Below are positions 1 to 10,126 of a stretch of 64,000 bases of DNA, one piece after another. The translations under genes were made by a program, and so were the position numbers. The stretch lies in NCBI RefSeq assembly GCF_027942865.1, contig NC_134509.1, positions 30,512,197 to 30,576,196 of the forward strand. The letters run 5' to 3'. The notes under the pieces were generated by a model that saw nothing but the letters and a program-made list of their open reading frames with translations, did not search any database and was not told the origin of the DNA. Within the stretch, counting starts at the first letter, position 1. Each line of letters begins with the position of its first letter. Origin of the DNA: Odontesthes bonariensis (lineage: Eukaryota; Chordata; Actinopteri; Atheriniformes; Atherinopsidae).

Positions 1-336
1 GTAATTCTCTATCAACGTATCTCAGTACATTTCAATCCTCATAACCACATTTTAAACAAGTCTATCCATTGCCTGTAAAAAATGAATCGGTTTCAATATT
101 AAAACATACATTTAGTATCAGTAGTGACTCATGATTAAACCTACCATGACTCCATGAAATAAATACATTGCTAAATGTATTATAATTTGTTACCTTAGAT
201 AAATTAGCCGTGAAATAAGGGGGTCGGATTTTGCTAGATTTAATAGTGATTTTTAGCCAATCCAGACTAAATCTGACCCGACAACAATGGTTGTAAATGA
301 ACGTTTTGGGTGAGCCTGCAGCACTGTGTGATGTAC

Positions 337-462
337 CTTCATATTCTCTGTATGGCTGCCTCCAGGTTTGATTGTGACAACGATGACAGGCGTGTAGAAA
401 GCCTCTCCGTTCACAGACACAAGGCCACACACAAATTCTTGCTCCTTTCTGGTGTTTTTCAT
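337..462 (-). CDS. Possible first coding exon, unknown gene (copy 1)
   Basis: A 42-codon open stretch begins with ATG at 462 and runs to a gtacat donor-like site below 337. The same stretch is kept open in copy 3 (52466-52591), although the sequence just upstream differs there by a 6-bp change in a GAT run. The peptide starts MKNTRKEQEFVCGLVSVNGE and shows no motif I recognise. It points away from the plus-strand zinc-knuckle gene, so it could be exon 1 of a head-to-head neighbour. Preservation between young duplicates is weak evidence, and it may be a chance ORF. Confidence 0.25.
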
Positions 463-638
463 GAGATAATAATATGATGATGATGATGGCAGGAAAAGGG
501 AAGGTAAAAAGGCTGCATGTGTCTAAGGTGAACTCGTCTGCCTGAGAGTGAAATTTAGTTGCTCTGCCAAAAATAAGAAATTAAAAGTATAGACCTATGT
601 TTCTGAGAGTTATGTCCATTTCAGCTGTTAAGTCTCCT

Positions 639-660
639 GTGTGTGTGTGTGTGTGTGTGT
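639..660. repeat. (GT)11 microsatellite
   Basis: Dinucleotide run just upstream of exon a. The matching site in copy 3 (52765-52782) has nine units, so the tract changed length after duplication. Confidence 0.9.
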
Positions 661-693
661 TTTTAATTCTTCAGACTGTGTGTGTCGTTGCAG

Positions 694-3600
694 TTATTTT
701 CCGACCAAATCAGCCGAGACTTGAAAGGCCCCCTTCAACTGAAAGCTGGTGAGGGCGCCTGTGTGTAAAAGTTTTATACAGTCCTTCCTCCTTATTTACT
801 GATAAAATTACTGCTTTCTATCTGATAAACAATCACATCCTTTCTTCTATTGTACTTTTATACAATTGAATAATTATGACAAATACTAAAAAAAAGTATT
901 TGTTGTTTTTTTTTTTAAGTAAAAGTGTGCATGAAGACCTGTTTACAATGAGTTCAAACGAAGCTGAGCAGGACACAGCTCCTTCTACACAGCCTTCAAC
1001 AATTGAGGTAAATCTGAACGTCTGAGCACTCTGAGAGTTGAAAGGATTAGTCCATCAATTAATTACTTTATTTCTTAGTAAAATAAAAACGTATTTTTCC
1101 GCTACCTTTAAAGGGACATTCCACCAGTGGAGACATGAATATGTATTGAAAGTGGGCCATATATGTAGTAGAATAGTAGCATAAATTTCTAATTTGGTGC
1201 CTTCTTGACCGAGAAAAGGCAGAAAATGACTTTTTTGTGCTTGTGGATTGCAGACAACAATCCCCATAGTGCATTGCAATGCTCAAGATCCGCAGGCCAC
1301 TCCCCCGAGAGTGTACTAGCTCCACCCGACTCTACGCTACCTGGAAATCATGTCACACAATTTCTAGTGAAGAGTTAGTTTGCAAAATCATTAGTGAATT
1401 ACTCCTCGTTTGTGTTTCGAAATGGTGTGCACTTGCATGGTACCGGGATGTTCAGCCAGCACAAGGAAAATACACGGAGTAAGTTTTCATAGATTACCCA
1501 AAGAGTTGGACTTGTGCAAAAAGTGGCTACGGGCCATCAATAACCCGAAGTTCGGAGAGGACACGGCCATTGAAGCACTAAAAAATCTGACGGTGTGCAG
1601 TCTACATTTCAAGCCAGAAGACTTCGAACCCAACCCCTTAGGAGTGAAGAGACCCGCGCTTGTGAAAACCGCAATTCCGTCGATATTGCCAGATGATGTC
1701 GACGAACAGCCAGGAACTTCTGGAACTGCTAGCAGTGCTAAACGCATTTGCCTGGAGGTAAGGTTTTTTCTAACTCGACTCTAGCGGCAAGAAAGTGCCG
1801 GTAGGCTGTTAGACGAAATTGTCTAGACAAAACATTGATCACAAAGTGAGTGATGGCATTTGAGCCTAGCGTGCCACAGTATCTTGCATAACTGCAAGCT
1901 ATTTGTGCAATGAACATGCCACGTTAGCGTGTTAGCAAGAGTACTCCTTGACATAGTAACAAAGAAAACAAACTTACTTTACAGAAAGACGTCCATTTGG
2001 CCCTGTAGGCTTTGGCTGTCGTTTCCAGTTGACTTTAGGTATTCTAAAGTAGGTCTCCAGGACGCCACTATCCATATGAGGTGCGAAACTCGGGTGATCA
2101 GCTTCAGCCGCCTCCTGTTCCTCCATAGCCCTCAGCTGCTCGTCGCTATATTGTGGCTCAAAAAGATAGCCACGAACATCCGTTTCTACCATATCTTCTT
2201 CAAAATCCCAGTCCTCCGTATTGCATCCGTCTGAGTATTCGGTACCTTCGACCATGTTAGCTGCAGCTCTCTGCCAGTGACTTCAAAAGCACTGGCACTG
2301 ATCTGTGATAGGTCTGTTAGCGCATTAGGTCCAACCCCCTATGGGCGGTGTTGAAGGGTGGGAACTAGCGCTTGTAGTCTCAACTGAAATCCACCCCTCT
2401 TACTCTTCCTCCTGCAATGACGCAAAATGACGATTTTTGCATCATTGTAGGAGGAAGTGTAAAGAGGTGAATACGGATTTCTCCCGTCTCAGGGGGAAAT
2501 GAGAGAGTGTTGCATGACCATTCAAAAGTATGACTGGGTTTCTAACAATGCAAAGCCTAATGCAAATGGGTGGAGTGTCCCTTTAAGGGATGGTTCGGAG
2601 TAGATTCACCCTAGGGTAATTTGAACCGTGACATCCAGCCAAGTAGCCCACCCGAAGTTTTTCCGATCTTGGCCGAACATCAGCCGAGTTACTGAGTTAT
2701 CCCGAATAGCTTAGTACAAGCGCTAACGGAGCCTGGCAGTATCTCCAAAATTACCACACTAAAATCGCATGCCATGACACCAAACTTCTACAGTAGTATA
2801 AATATGGTCTGTACTCACAAAACGATGCATTTGGAAGTTTGTACATAGTCCAGGAGTTTATTATTATCAACACAAGCCTAATAGCTTCTCTGCTGCTAAA
2901 GCTGCGTTGACGTCACTTCCTTGATCTGGGACGAGCCCGTAAAAGTCCTCATCGAAACTCATAATATGCACAAGGAAAAGTGAATTCAGCGTCAGTATTG
3001 ATAACTAAAATCCTTGTCTAATTGATAGTAGGTAACATTTGAGATATATTTTAAGTGTTGCCTTGAAAATATAAGCCTTTATCACAATTCAGTGAATTTT
3101 TTTTTTTTATACTCTCGTCTGGAACTTTGTTGACGGAAACAACCGTGTACACGTGACTGAGGATAGCCAAACACGGTTACTTCAGGCTACTGCAGCGAAA
3201 GAAGAAGGCTGTTATTTGCTGCTACAGCGCGAGGTGAAAAGATAGGACAAGATGCCATACTCTTGTATCTATCCCGGCTGCGGACTAAAACGCAAACTGT
3301 TCCATCAAGAGAGCTTCCATGAGCTGCCGTATAGACACAATGACCAGGAACTTCTACAGCAGTGGATGGTTGTTCTGAATATGGACATCGCGACGCCGGT
3401 CGAGACGCTGAAGAAAAAGCGCTATCGTGTGTGTAGTCGACATTTCGATAAGGACGATTTCATTCATCCTAAAACTGCCAAGGAGTCTAAAAGGGTGCAC
3501 CGAGTAAGAGTACAGCTAAGAAGAAATGCCATTCCACGAGTGGGGCCACCGGCAACAGACACAGTGGAGGTAAGTTTTAGCAGCAGAGAAGCTATTAGGC

Positions 3601-4745
3601 TTGTGTTGATTATTATAAACTCCTGGACTATGTACAAACTTCCAAATGCATCGTTTTGTGAGTACAGACCATATTTGTACTACTGTAGAAGTTTGGTGTC
3701 ATGGCAAGTGATTTTTAGTGTGGTAATTTTGGAGATACTGCCAGGGTCCGATCGGAAAAACTTCGGGTGGGCTACTTGGCTGGATATCACGGTTCAAATG
3801 ACCCTAGGGTGAATCTACTCCGAACCATCCCTTTAATGTATGAGTACTTTTTTATCTATTGTAAATCATTGTAAACAAACAAAACTATTTGAAGAACTTA
3901 CTTTACACTTTTTAAATAGTAATTGTGTGGTATTTATATACATTAAATAATGTAAATTTAGGCTGTTTGATTTTATGTTAGAAAACAGAGCAGTTTTTGT
4001 TTTCTCTCATGCATATTAAAGTGATGTAATAAGCTCAACATTTCCACTCCCCCCAGAAATCATTATTTTTAATTATAAATGTTAAACAGCAGCCTGTTTC
4101 CACTCCACTTTCTGATGGGTTTCTGTTCCTCGTCTTTAAGGAGCTCCAGAAAAAGAACGCCACTTGTCAAAGATTACCACGCCAAGAAGAGCAGACGAGA
4201 TCAACGCAGTCAGAAAACAAAGAAAATAGAGGTGAGTCAACCTCACACTAGTCCCACTCTGGCAAAAAGAGGCGACTCGCCTACAGGAAAAGTTACTTTT
4301 GAAAGTAACTGTTCGAAATGGTTTCACACAGTTCAAGCAGATGAGGATGAAGAATTCAACACCTCACTGAGCGTGGGTGATGGACACTACATGGTGGATT
4401 TAGGAAGGTACGTGCATGTAAGTCCTACGATCTTTAACATATAACCTCGATTTGCACAATATTTCCTCCGTTCCTGACAGATTTTTCTCCTTCAGCTCCT
4501 CGGAGTTGATCGTCGATGAAGAGTGCATCCTGGAGCTCTTCAAGAAATGCCGGAAATGCAACCGACAGTGCACAGTCAGAAAAAATGTCACAGGACTAAA
4601 GCTCGTCGTTAATCAGACGTGCTGCTTCTGTCAGCATCACTTTCGATGGACCAACCTGCCAGACGAGGACTATGACAAAGACGATAGTGACTCCCAGATC
4701 AACGGGCAGAATGTGGCGATGTCGCCAAGCAGCAATACAAGTTGA
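694..4745 (+). CDS. Zinc-knuckle gene, exons a-e, copy 1 (5' end not seen)
   Basis: Five exons can be joined by canonical sites with consistent phases: a 694-748, b 920-1007, c 4141-4231, d 4341-4407, e 4481-4745 with a TGA stop. Exon c is lysine/glutamate rich and ends near ENKENR; exon d is acidic. Exon e carries four cysteine pairs, seen as CRKC, CTVRK and CCFC followed by a QHHFRW stretch. This resembles the zinc-binding segment that precedes the catalytic part of many fish THAP/Kolobok-type transposase-derived proteins. The reading frame stops soon after it, so no catalytic domain is present. Exons a-b end in phase 0 before exon c, as do the THAP exons of T1 and T2 lying in the b-c intron; either could supply the N-terminus. 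A poly(A) signal lies at 5239-5244. Copies 2 and 3 are at 28667-29271 and 52816-63602. Cellular role unknown; nucleic-acid binding is inferred. Confidence 0.6.
1422..1757 (+). CDS. THAP-domain first exon in T1
   Basis: A 112-codon exon runs from ATG at 1422 to a gtaagg donor after 1757, phase 0. It shows the THAP C2CH layout: CMVPGC near the start, a SFHRLP motif about residue 22, a W in KKWLRAI, VCSLHF for the second Cys-x2-His pair, then a TAIPSI segment equivalent to the AVPTIF box. THAP domains bind DNA and occur in P-element and Kolobok transposases as well as cellular THAP proteins. An upstream in-frame TTG at 1410 is a less likely start. Downstream exons of its own were not found; the phase would allow splicing to host exon c at 4141. 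Confidence 0.82.
1983..2255 (-). CDS. Acidic YLFEP-motif first exon in T1
   Basis: From ATG at 2255 the minus strand is open for 91 codons to a gtaaag donor (an overlapping gtaagt lies 5 bases on). The peptide is acidic and holds GYLFEPQYSDEQL followed by a glutamate-rich run. In fish this N-terminal pattern is common in multicopy proteins whose C-terminus resembles the zinc-binding tail of the P2X7 receptor; that identification is recall, and the cysteine-rich part is not present here. It converges with the THAP exon of the same element. It could be the remnant of a second protein once encoded by the autonomous parent. Confidence 0.5.
2867..2962 (-). CDS. Short ORF in the T2 inverted arm
   Basis: A 31-residue ORF starts MSFDEDFYGLVPDQGSDVN and ends with TGA inside the arm. 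It is open again in T2 of copy 2 on the opposite strand from 22995. It resembles the acidic N-termini seen on the second exon of T1 but is too short to assign. It may be a first exon whose splice site was not identified, or chance. Confidence 0.2.
   Translation of the reverse strand: MSFDEDFYGLVPDQGSDVNAALAAEKLLGLC
3252..3569 (+). CDS. THAP-domain first exon in T2, copy 1
   Basis: ATG at 3252 opens 106 codons that end at a gtaagt donor in phase 0. Motifs in order: CIYPGC (first Cys pair), SFHELP, W in LQQWMVVLNMD, RVCSRHF (Cys-x2-His), DDFIHP, and a basic stretch ending NAIPRV. The exon is intact and differs from its copy at 59613-59927 by one three-base in-frame deletion near the end (ATDT versus ADT). 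It lies in the intron before zinc-knuckle exon c, same strand and compatible phase, so it is the best candidate for an alternative first coding exon of that gene. Confidence 0.85.
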
Positions 4746-5859
4746 AAGGTTCAAGTTAAACGCAGCGGATGAAGCAGCTGGACTTAAGTTCTGCTGCTTT
4801 TCTCTGGATTACAACGGAACCATATAAGTGCCTCATTTGCTGATGAATCCACACAAAGAGGAACCATTCCATGAGTCTTTGAGTGTGGTTACCTCGTTTC
4901 ATGATGGCTGTCTTAGTCATCACTTGTATACTAAGATCATGGAGGAGGATTCGTGCTGGCAGGTAAAGCAGTTACTTAAGTCACTGAGTGAATTAAAATT
5001 TCTCCCGCGTTTCTGGATTTGCTTTGATCTAAACAAGCTTTACTTCTGCCTGATGGTTAAGGAGTGTTTTTACAAAACTACGCTCATACGACATTGACAG
5101 ATTATTGTAAATGCAAAGAAAGCTTCCAGAAGAAAACAGACTATTTTGCCTCTCCCAGATGTTTCCTCCTTTTATGTAAGATTTTTTTCCTTGAATGTGT
5201 TTTTCATCCTTTTCTTTGTCCCAGTTAGCAACACAATGAATAAACTTTAAGCAGTTTTAATAGTTGCTTATGACTGATCATTTCCAGGTTAACAAACGAC
5301 TCCATCATCATCGTGTGTTGGGCTAAGGTGGCAGTGATTGTATTGACTGCAGTAGATTTCTCACACTTAAAGTGTGGTCCTCATTCTTAAAGACTTTCCC
5401 AATTCCCCGTCCTGCTTATGTACGAGTGTAGCAAAAGCTAGGGACGGTAGATTATTTGGATTAAGAGATTCTGAACAGATATGAATATTTTCATGGGCAC
5501 CCATTACCACCTGTGGAATGAATCTTATACATTTCACAATTTGATAATGATGTAAATGGAACCAGTCACATGAACCATGACCATTTAAAAATAAATTGAA
5601 TTTGGTTTCCAGATAATCTCTCTTTGGTGGTTGGAACAGCGTTCATCCCCTCATCCCGGCCTGTTCAGGCAGATGGCTGCTTTACCTGGTTCTGCTGGAG
5701 GGTTCTTCCTCCTCTAAAGGGAGTGGGATTTTATTTCCCTCCCAGTTAATGCCGAGTGCCTTCTCAAAAGGAAACGTTAGGTTTCTTTGTCAAGTAGTCT
5801 TGGTGAACTTTGTGCTGTATGAATAGAACTGTTTTAAGGCCAGCTACAACTTAACTTAA
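4746..5859. other. 3' UTR and flank of the zinc-knuckle gene, copy 1
   Basis: After the stop at 4745 no convincing exon was found. AATAAA at 5239-5244 is a likely poly(A) signal, repeated in copy 2 at 29735-29740. The rest is AT-rich flank shared with copy 2, including a stretch at about 5640-5800 with no recognised feature. Confidence 0.6.
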
Positions 5860-6302
5860 AGGGATAGTTCGCCTCTTTTGACATGAAGCTGTACGACATT
5901 CCATATTAGCAACATCATTTATGAACATTGACTTACCCCCCGCTGCGTCCTGTGAGCGGAGTTCCAGCTGAGTTTTGGAGTCCACGAAGCTAGTCCGGCT
6001 AGTTGGCTGGGGCTTGAAAAAATAAAGCGTTTTGCTTCTCAAAACAATATGCATTCAAAAGAGTAATACATTTGCATCAAAATCATTTTGCATGAAAAAG
6101 TCAGACCTCACTTCGCTTGGCGCTATTTTTGCCTCCCTTGATATCAATGCGTCCAATGTAAAACTGTGCAGACCGAAGAGCAGACCGAGCACTCCCCTGA
6201 TTACGAGCAGCAAACACCGTAACAGGTGCGGCTATCGCTAGGTGGCTAGGGAGTGCTCAGTCTGCTCTTCGGTCTGCATGTCAAAGGAGGCGAACTATCC
6301 CT
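5860..6302. mobile_element. 443-bp TTAA MITE, private to copy 1
   Basis: Flanked by TTAA at 5856-5859 and 6303-6306, with ends AGGGATAGTTCGCCTC and GAGGCGAACTATCCCT. A second, internal inverted repeat pairs the tract near 6171 (accgaagagcagaccgag) with one near 6249. Copy 2 reads straight through at about 30345 (caacttaacttcctgg), so this is an insertion after duplication. No coding exon was found in it. Confidence 0.88.
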
Positions 6303-7203
6303 TTAACTTCCTGGAAGTAAAAATGTATTCTTTTGTTTTGTCAACCATAAATCTTAAAACACTAAATAAATTTGTACGTCATGCAATTCACTGACACATT
6401 GAAACTGCAGTAAAGAGTGAGTCGACACATTTAATGGTTGACAGGGCAGATGGATGCTCACAATGTCAGATAGTGTTTAAATGAACCGGACTCTCGGTCT
6501 AATGGTCCAAAACTCACATTTTAAGGTCATGTTGGGAGTGGAAAACAATCACAATGAAGCAGGTTAAGGTGAAGTTGCGACGGACTGATTATCATTACTG
6601 ATTACCCTTGGTGATCAGATCACACCAGCTTAATTAAAAAACATTAAAGGTAAATAAACAATCCACTGGCATGATTAAAACATTAAAGGATGACATCTCG
6701 TGGAAAAGTACAAAGTCTAGTAGGTTAAGTTTTGTCAGTGTAACATTCATACAAAGCAACTTTGCATCTGGTCTTTTCTTTTTTTTTTGGCAAGAGAAAC
6801 GACAATTTACTGTTTTTCCACAATGAGAGCACACATTTCCTGTACAGTCAGGGAGTTAGAATATTCTTAGTTAGTTTCTTCAACCCAAGGAAAAAGGGGG
6901 ACTTGGTCCAAGGTGTCTTAAGTTCAGGTGTAGCAGCTGAGGTGGGAGGAGGATTTAGCTAAATTAGCAAAAAGCTACATTTTGTTACTGTGTTTAGTTC
7001 ATTAATAATCAGCAATCAGGATTTGTGAGGTCTCATGTAAATTTCCTGCTCCTGTGCAAAAAACTCTGGAGAAAGACGCCCGAGGAGACTGTTCATGCAT
7101 CAGATTCTCGTACCCTTAGTTATGAACAGCTGAGGTCCAGTGCAGCTCTTTCCTTCTACGTTAACCAGCCTTTATTTTGAACACAACGTCTGCAGCTTTC
7201 CCG
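6303..7203. other. Intergenic stretch between the two convergent genes, copy 1
   Basis: AT-rich sequence shared with copy 2 (about 30350-31241). It includes a T-run near 6779-6790 that differs in length between copies. No exon, RNA gene or transposon end was recognised. It separates the 3' end of the zinc-knuckle gene (plus) from the 3' end of the cep95-like gene (minus). Confidence 0.5.
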
Positions 7204-9944
7204 TCAGTGCAGATAGCTGGTGTTGTACTGGAAGGAAGCCATGTGGACCCGACTGCGCAGCCTCTGGACCTCCAGATCCTGGAAATGGTCGTCTTCATCG
7301 TTCTGGACGATGACTCTCTGCAGTTCACCGATCTCATGCTCCATCCGGGAACGCAGCTCTCGCTTCATCTTTACCAGAGCCTGTAAATATAAAAAGATGG
7401 ACGTATTTTAAAACTTTCTCAAAGAGGTTCAGGTGACTAAACCTACAAAAAAAAGGGGGATTAACAATAACGGTTTGGTCGCTCTTATGTTTATGTTCCT
7501 CAAAGCTTCATTCAGACACAGACTCATGATGTGTGGCAAGGACAATCAGATGAAACTTTAATGTCATTCTATTCTATTCTTTGCTGGTTCTACACTTTGG
7601 GTGGCAGGCAAATCCTCAGTTTTTTTTGTCAAAATAGAGTGAGGGGAATCTTAAAAACACTCGCCCTCTGCTGGACTGCAAGGCAAACCACTTGGAATAT
7701 TCTATTTGACACAGAGGGGTCAGATAAGGCCAGAATGTGTATTTTTTTTCCGCTAGCATTTTGAAAGAAAGACTAAAATTTAAAAATGAAAATGATTTAC
7801 TTTTTCTTGAGCCTTTTTCCGAACCTGGATCTCTTCCCGCTCCTGTGCAAGTTTTTCTGCTAGTAGTGAAAACTGAAAAAGAGAAAAGCAACGTCATGCA
7901 ACTCCTGGAAATGAGCAGTCAGTTTGGAAACTACACAAAAGTACGTGCGACTGTTGTGGTTGCGGCTCACTTGGTCTTTGTAGTAGTTCTCCAAGGACTC
8001 GATCTGATCCTGGTGTTGTCTCTGATGCACCAGTCGCTGCTCCTTGGCATAAGCCCTCTGTTCTCTTAACCACATCTTCTGTAACTCCAAACCTTCATCA
8101 AATAGCTGCCGAAACATCTAAAAATACACACAACCACAACTGGGTCATACTGTCGTCTTTTTAAGACGGGGTGCAAACTTGACAAATGATGTTTGGTTTT
8201 AAAAGGAGATGGATGAAATGAATGTTAATGTTCATTAAGTTCCTGTAGTTTGTAGAAACGTTCAGCTTGAGTCTGATAAAAGTGTCTTAGTTCACTTTCT
8301 TTCAATACATTTATTTTAATCTGCTTAAGATCTAAGGAAGCATTGAGCATAAATACACACATGAAACACCTCATAAATTTGACAAATGATGAAAACTGTG
8401 ACTAAGTATTTGTTAGTTGCATGTTTAGTCCAATAACTTTGGTACAAAGTTATGACCGGCCCTTATTACCCACCCTCTCCTCCTTAGTGCGAGCCCTCAT
8501 CAGGCGGGCGCGGTGCTGAACATGGTACTCGCTGTGATACTTCTTGGCGCGGGCGACCTGCTGCCTCTGTTCCCTCAGCTTGTTCTGTAGCGACTTCTGC
8601 TGCTGGATTCGATCCTTAAAATCGCTCTGGAGGAAAAACATTTTAGCTTGTAACTGGTCACCTTAATGAGAAGCACTCCGGTGCAGAGTGTGCCAGGTGA
8701 GGGTGTTCCTGCGTGGACTGCACCTCTTGCTAAACAGGTTTTTACATGTGAACGGATCTGTCTGTGTGCTGATGCTCACCAGGCGTCTGCTGTGGTCCTG
8801 ATCTTTATGGACGAGCTCCACCAGCAGGTCGTATTTCCTCTGGGCTTCTTCCACCTGAAACAGTTTAATGTTTAATGATCCGATTCTAAAGGGATAGATG
8901 CAGCAGGCACTGGCACTCTCATTGAATTCGACCTACCTGACTGGAGAGTTTGCTACGAGGCCGACTGTGAGAGGACGACAGTGCATGGAGTCTGTCCACA
9001 TGCTGCATTTGCTGTTCCCACATCCGACCAAGGGCATGAGGGGAGATGTGAAGGTGAGGCAACTCCTCCCGGAGCATAGGGAGGAGCTCATTCTCCTTCA
9101 CTTTCACTGGAGAAAGAGAGAGAGAGATGGGAACATTTTATACCAGAGCATCGATATCTGTTTATTCCCCAACTATTTTCCTCGCACAAATAAAAACATT
9201 AGAACTAACAAACCCCCCTTTTCTACAACTAGACAGTCCCATTGAGGGACAATGGAAGACAATGACACCAGTAACATGTTCCAGTGAAGCAGGTGACATT
9301 AGCCCAGAAAAGGACAGTCCAGTCTTGCCAAAAATCCCAGCTAAAACCAAGGAGCACACAGCTAGTGATACACAGACAGTAGAGCGAAGTACTGGCTAAT
9401 TAATGCTAGGAGCAACTTTAAGGGCTGGCAAGTGGCTCAGCCAGCCTGAAGCTCTATTTATGGATTTAGGATCATCATTTTGCCACCGAAGGCCATCAGT
9501 GTTGACAATAACAGTCTGAAGGGTTATTGTTTTAGCCTCTGGTAAGAATATTGATTTAGGAAAAAAAAGAAAACACATTCAGAAATGGAGAAAAAGACCT
9601 TAACAGTAAATTCCTGTAGCTAATGTTGAGAAAAACAGCATGAAAATACAGTATGGGCTCACTGTGATGCATCTAGTACTTTATGGGATGATAGAAATAT
9701 TACTCAGGTCTGTTCCTAAGTCCAAGTAAAAATCACTGTGAGACGCGTTTAATATGAAGGAACTCCACACAGTAAACACATCTTTGAACTTACTTGGTGC
9801 AACTTTCCTGGTGGGTTCCTGGTGTCTCTGTCCTCCTGTCGTGTGTGTGCTCTGATGTGTCCTGTGCTGAGTCTTTGTTTTGACTGGCGACCGCCTCGCC
9901 ACTAGGGAAACCTCCCCTAGAATGGCCTCTCTGTACTCTTGCTC
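7204..9944 (-). CDS. cep95-like centrosomal coiled-coil protein, seven 3' exons, copy 1
   Basis: Seven minus-strand exons have canonical splice sites and matching phases: 9794-9944, 8937-9106, 8780-8854, 8474-8626, 7971-8117, 7801-7872 and 7204-7380 with a TGA stop. Together they encode about 309 residues that are mostly charged coiled coil. Landmarks are LREELPHLHISPHALGRMW, a DRIQQQKSLQNKLREQRQQ heptad stretch, ESLENYYKDQ, and a C-terminus with HFQDLEVQRLRSRV and MASFQY. The order and motifs fit the C-terminal half of CEP95 (CCDC45), a centrosome/spindle-pole protein; this is recall, not a search. The N-terminal calponin-homology part is not in this copy, because the duplication breaks at 10053. 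The exons are undamaged, but without upstream exons this copy is probably a 3' gene fragment unless it is fed by other first exons. Confidence 0.65.
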
Positions 9945-10126
9945 CTAAGCATACACACACCACCAAGCTTTAGCCCACTAGAACAAATTGTTTAACTCTT
10001 GGACGCAAACAGCAGACTTGTAACTTTATAATTGCCACTTTGCAGCAGTTTGAACAGATCGTGAACAGTATGTTTTCTTATCACTTCTTCAGTTATTCTG
10101 TATGTCATTGGTTGTCTGGTTACCAG

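Larger units (their letters stand above)
1112..2582 (+). mobile_element. T1: TTAA-flanked DNA transposon with two facing first exons
   Basis: TTAA at 1108-1111 and 2583-2586 flanks inverted ends AGGGACATTCCACC and (as reverse complement) AGGGACACTCCACC, 13 of 14 matching. TTAA target choice together with a THAP exon fits Kolobok-type elements; piggyBac also uses TTAA but does not carry THAP. The body holds a plus-strand THAP exon and a minus-strand exon of a second protein, converging on the middle. No catalytic transposase sequence was seen, so it is non-autonomous. Copy 3 has the unrelated T3 at this same TTAA, so T1 arrived after duplication. Confidence 0.8.
2587..3832 (+). mobile_element. 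T2: TTAA-flanked element with long inverted arms, copy 1
   Basis: It lies between TTAA at 2583-2586 (shared with T1) and TTAA at 3833-3836. The ends read GGGATGGTTCGGAGTAGATT and its reverse complement. The inverted arms extend about 250-300 bp on each side and include the tract around 2760-2900 matched by 3570-3740. A THAP exon sits in the unique centre. The same insertion occupies the same host position in copies 2 (right end only, 22966-23347) and 3 (59146-60869), so it predates the duplication. Confidence 0.85.
1..10053. repeat. Segmental duplication, copy 1 (left part cut by window)
   Basis: Nearly the same sequence recurs in direct orientation at about 22966-34390 (copy 2) and 52146-64000 (copy 3). 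Shared pieces include the region around exons a and b (copies 1 and 3), exons c-e of the zinc-knuckle gene (all three), its 3' flank and the cep95-like exons (copies 1 and 2). The right breakpoint against copy 2 is sharp: both read agcagtttga and then diverge at 10054 and 34391. Copies differ mostly by point changes, microsatellite length and whole transposon insertions. Confidence 0.93.

Noticed and set aside
4828..5097. Plus-strand 89-codon ORF after the zinc-knuckle stop
   Set aside because: Repeated in all three copies only because the region is duplicated; no splice sites, motif or codon signature. Treated as 3' UTR.
5239..6302. CRISPR-like or regulatory palindromes in the MITE
   Set aside because: The inverted repeats are explained by the MITE's own arms. 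There is no array of equal spacers, and the genome is eukaryotic.
7177..7411. Plus-strand ORFs across the last cep95 exon
   Set aside because: They are antisense shadows of a well-bounded minus-strand exon.
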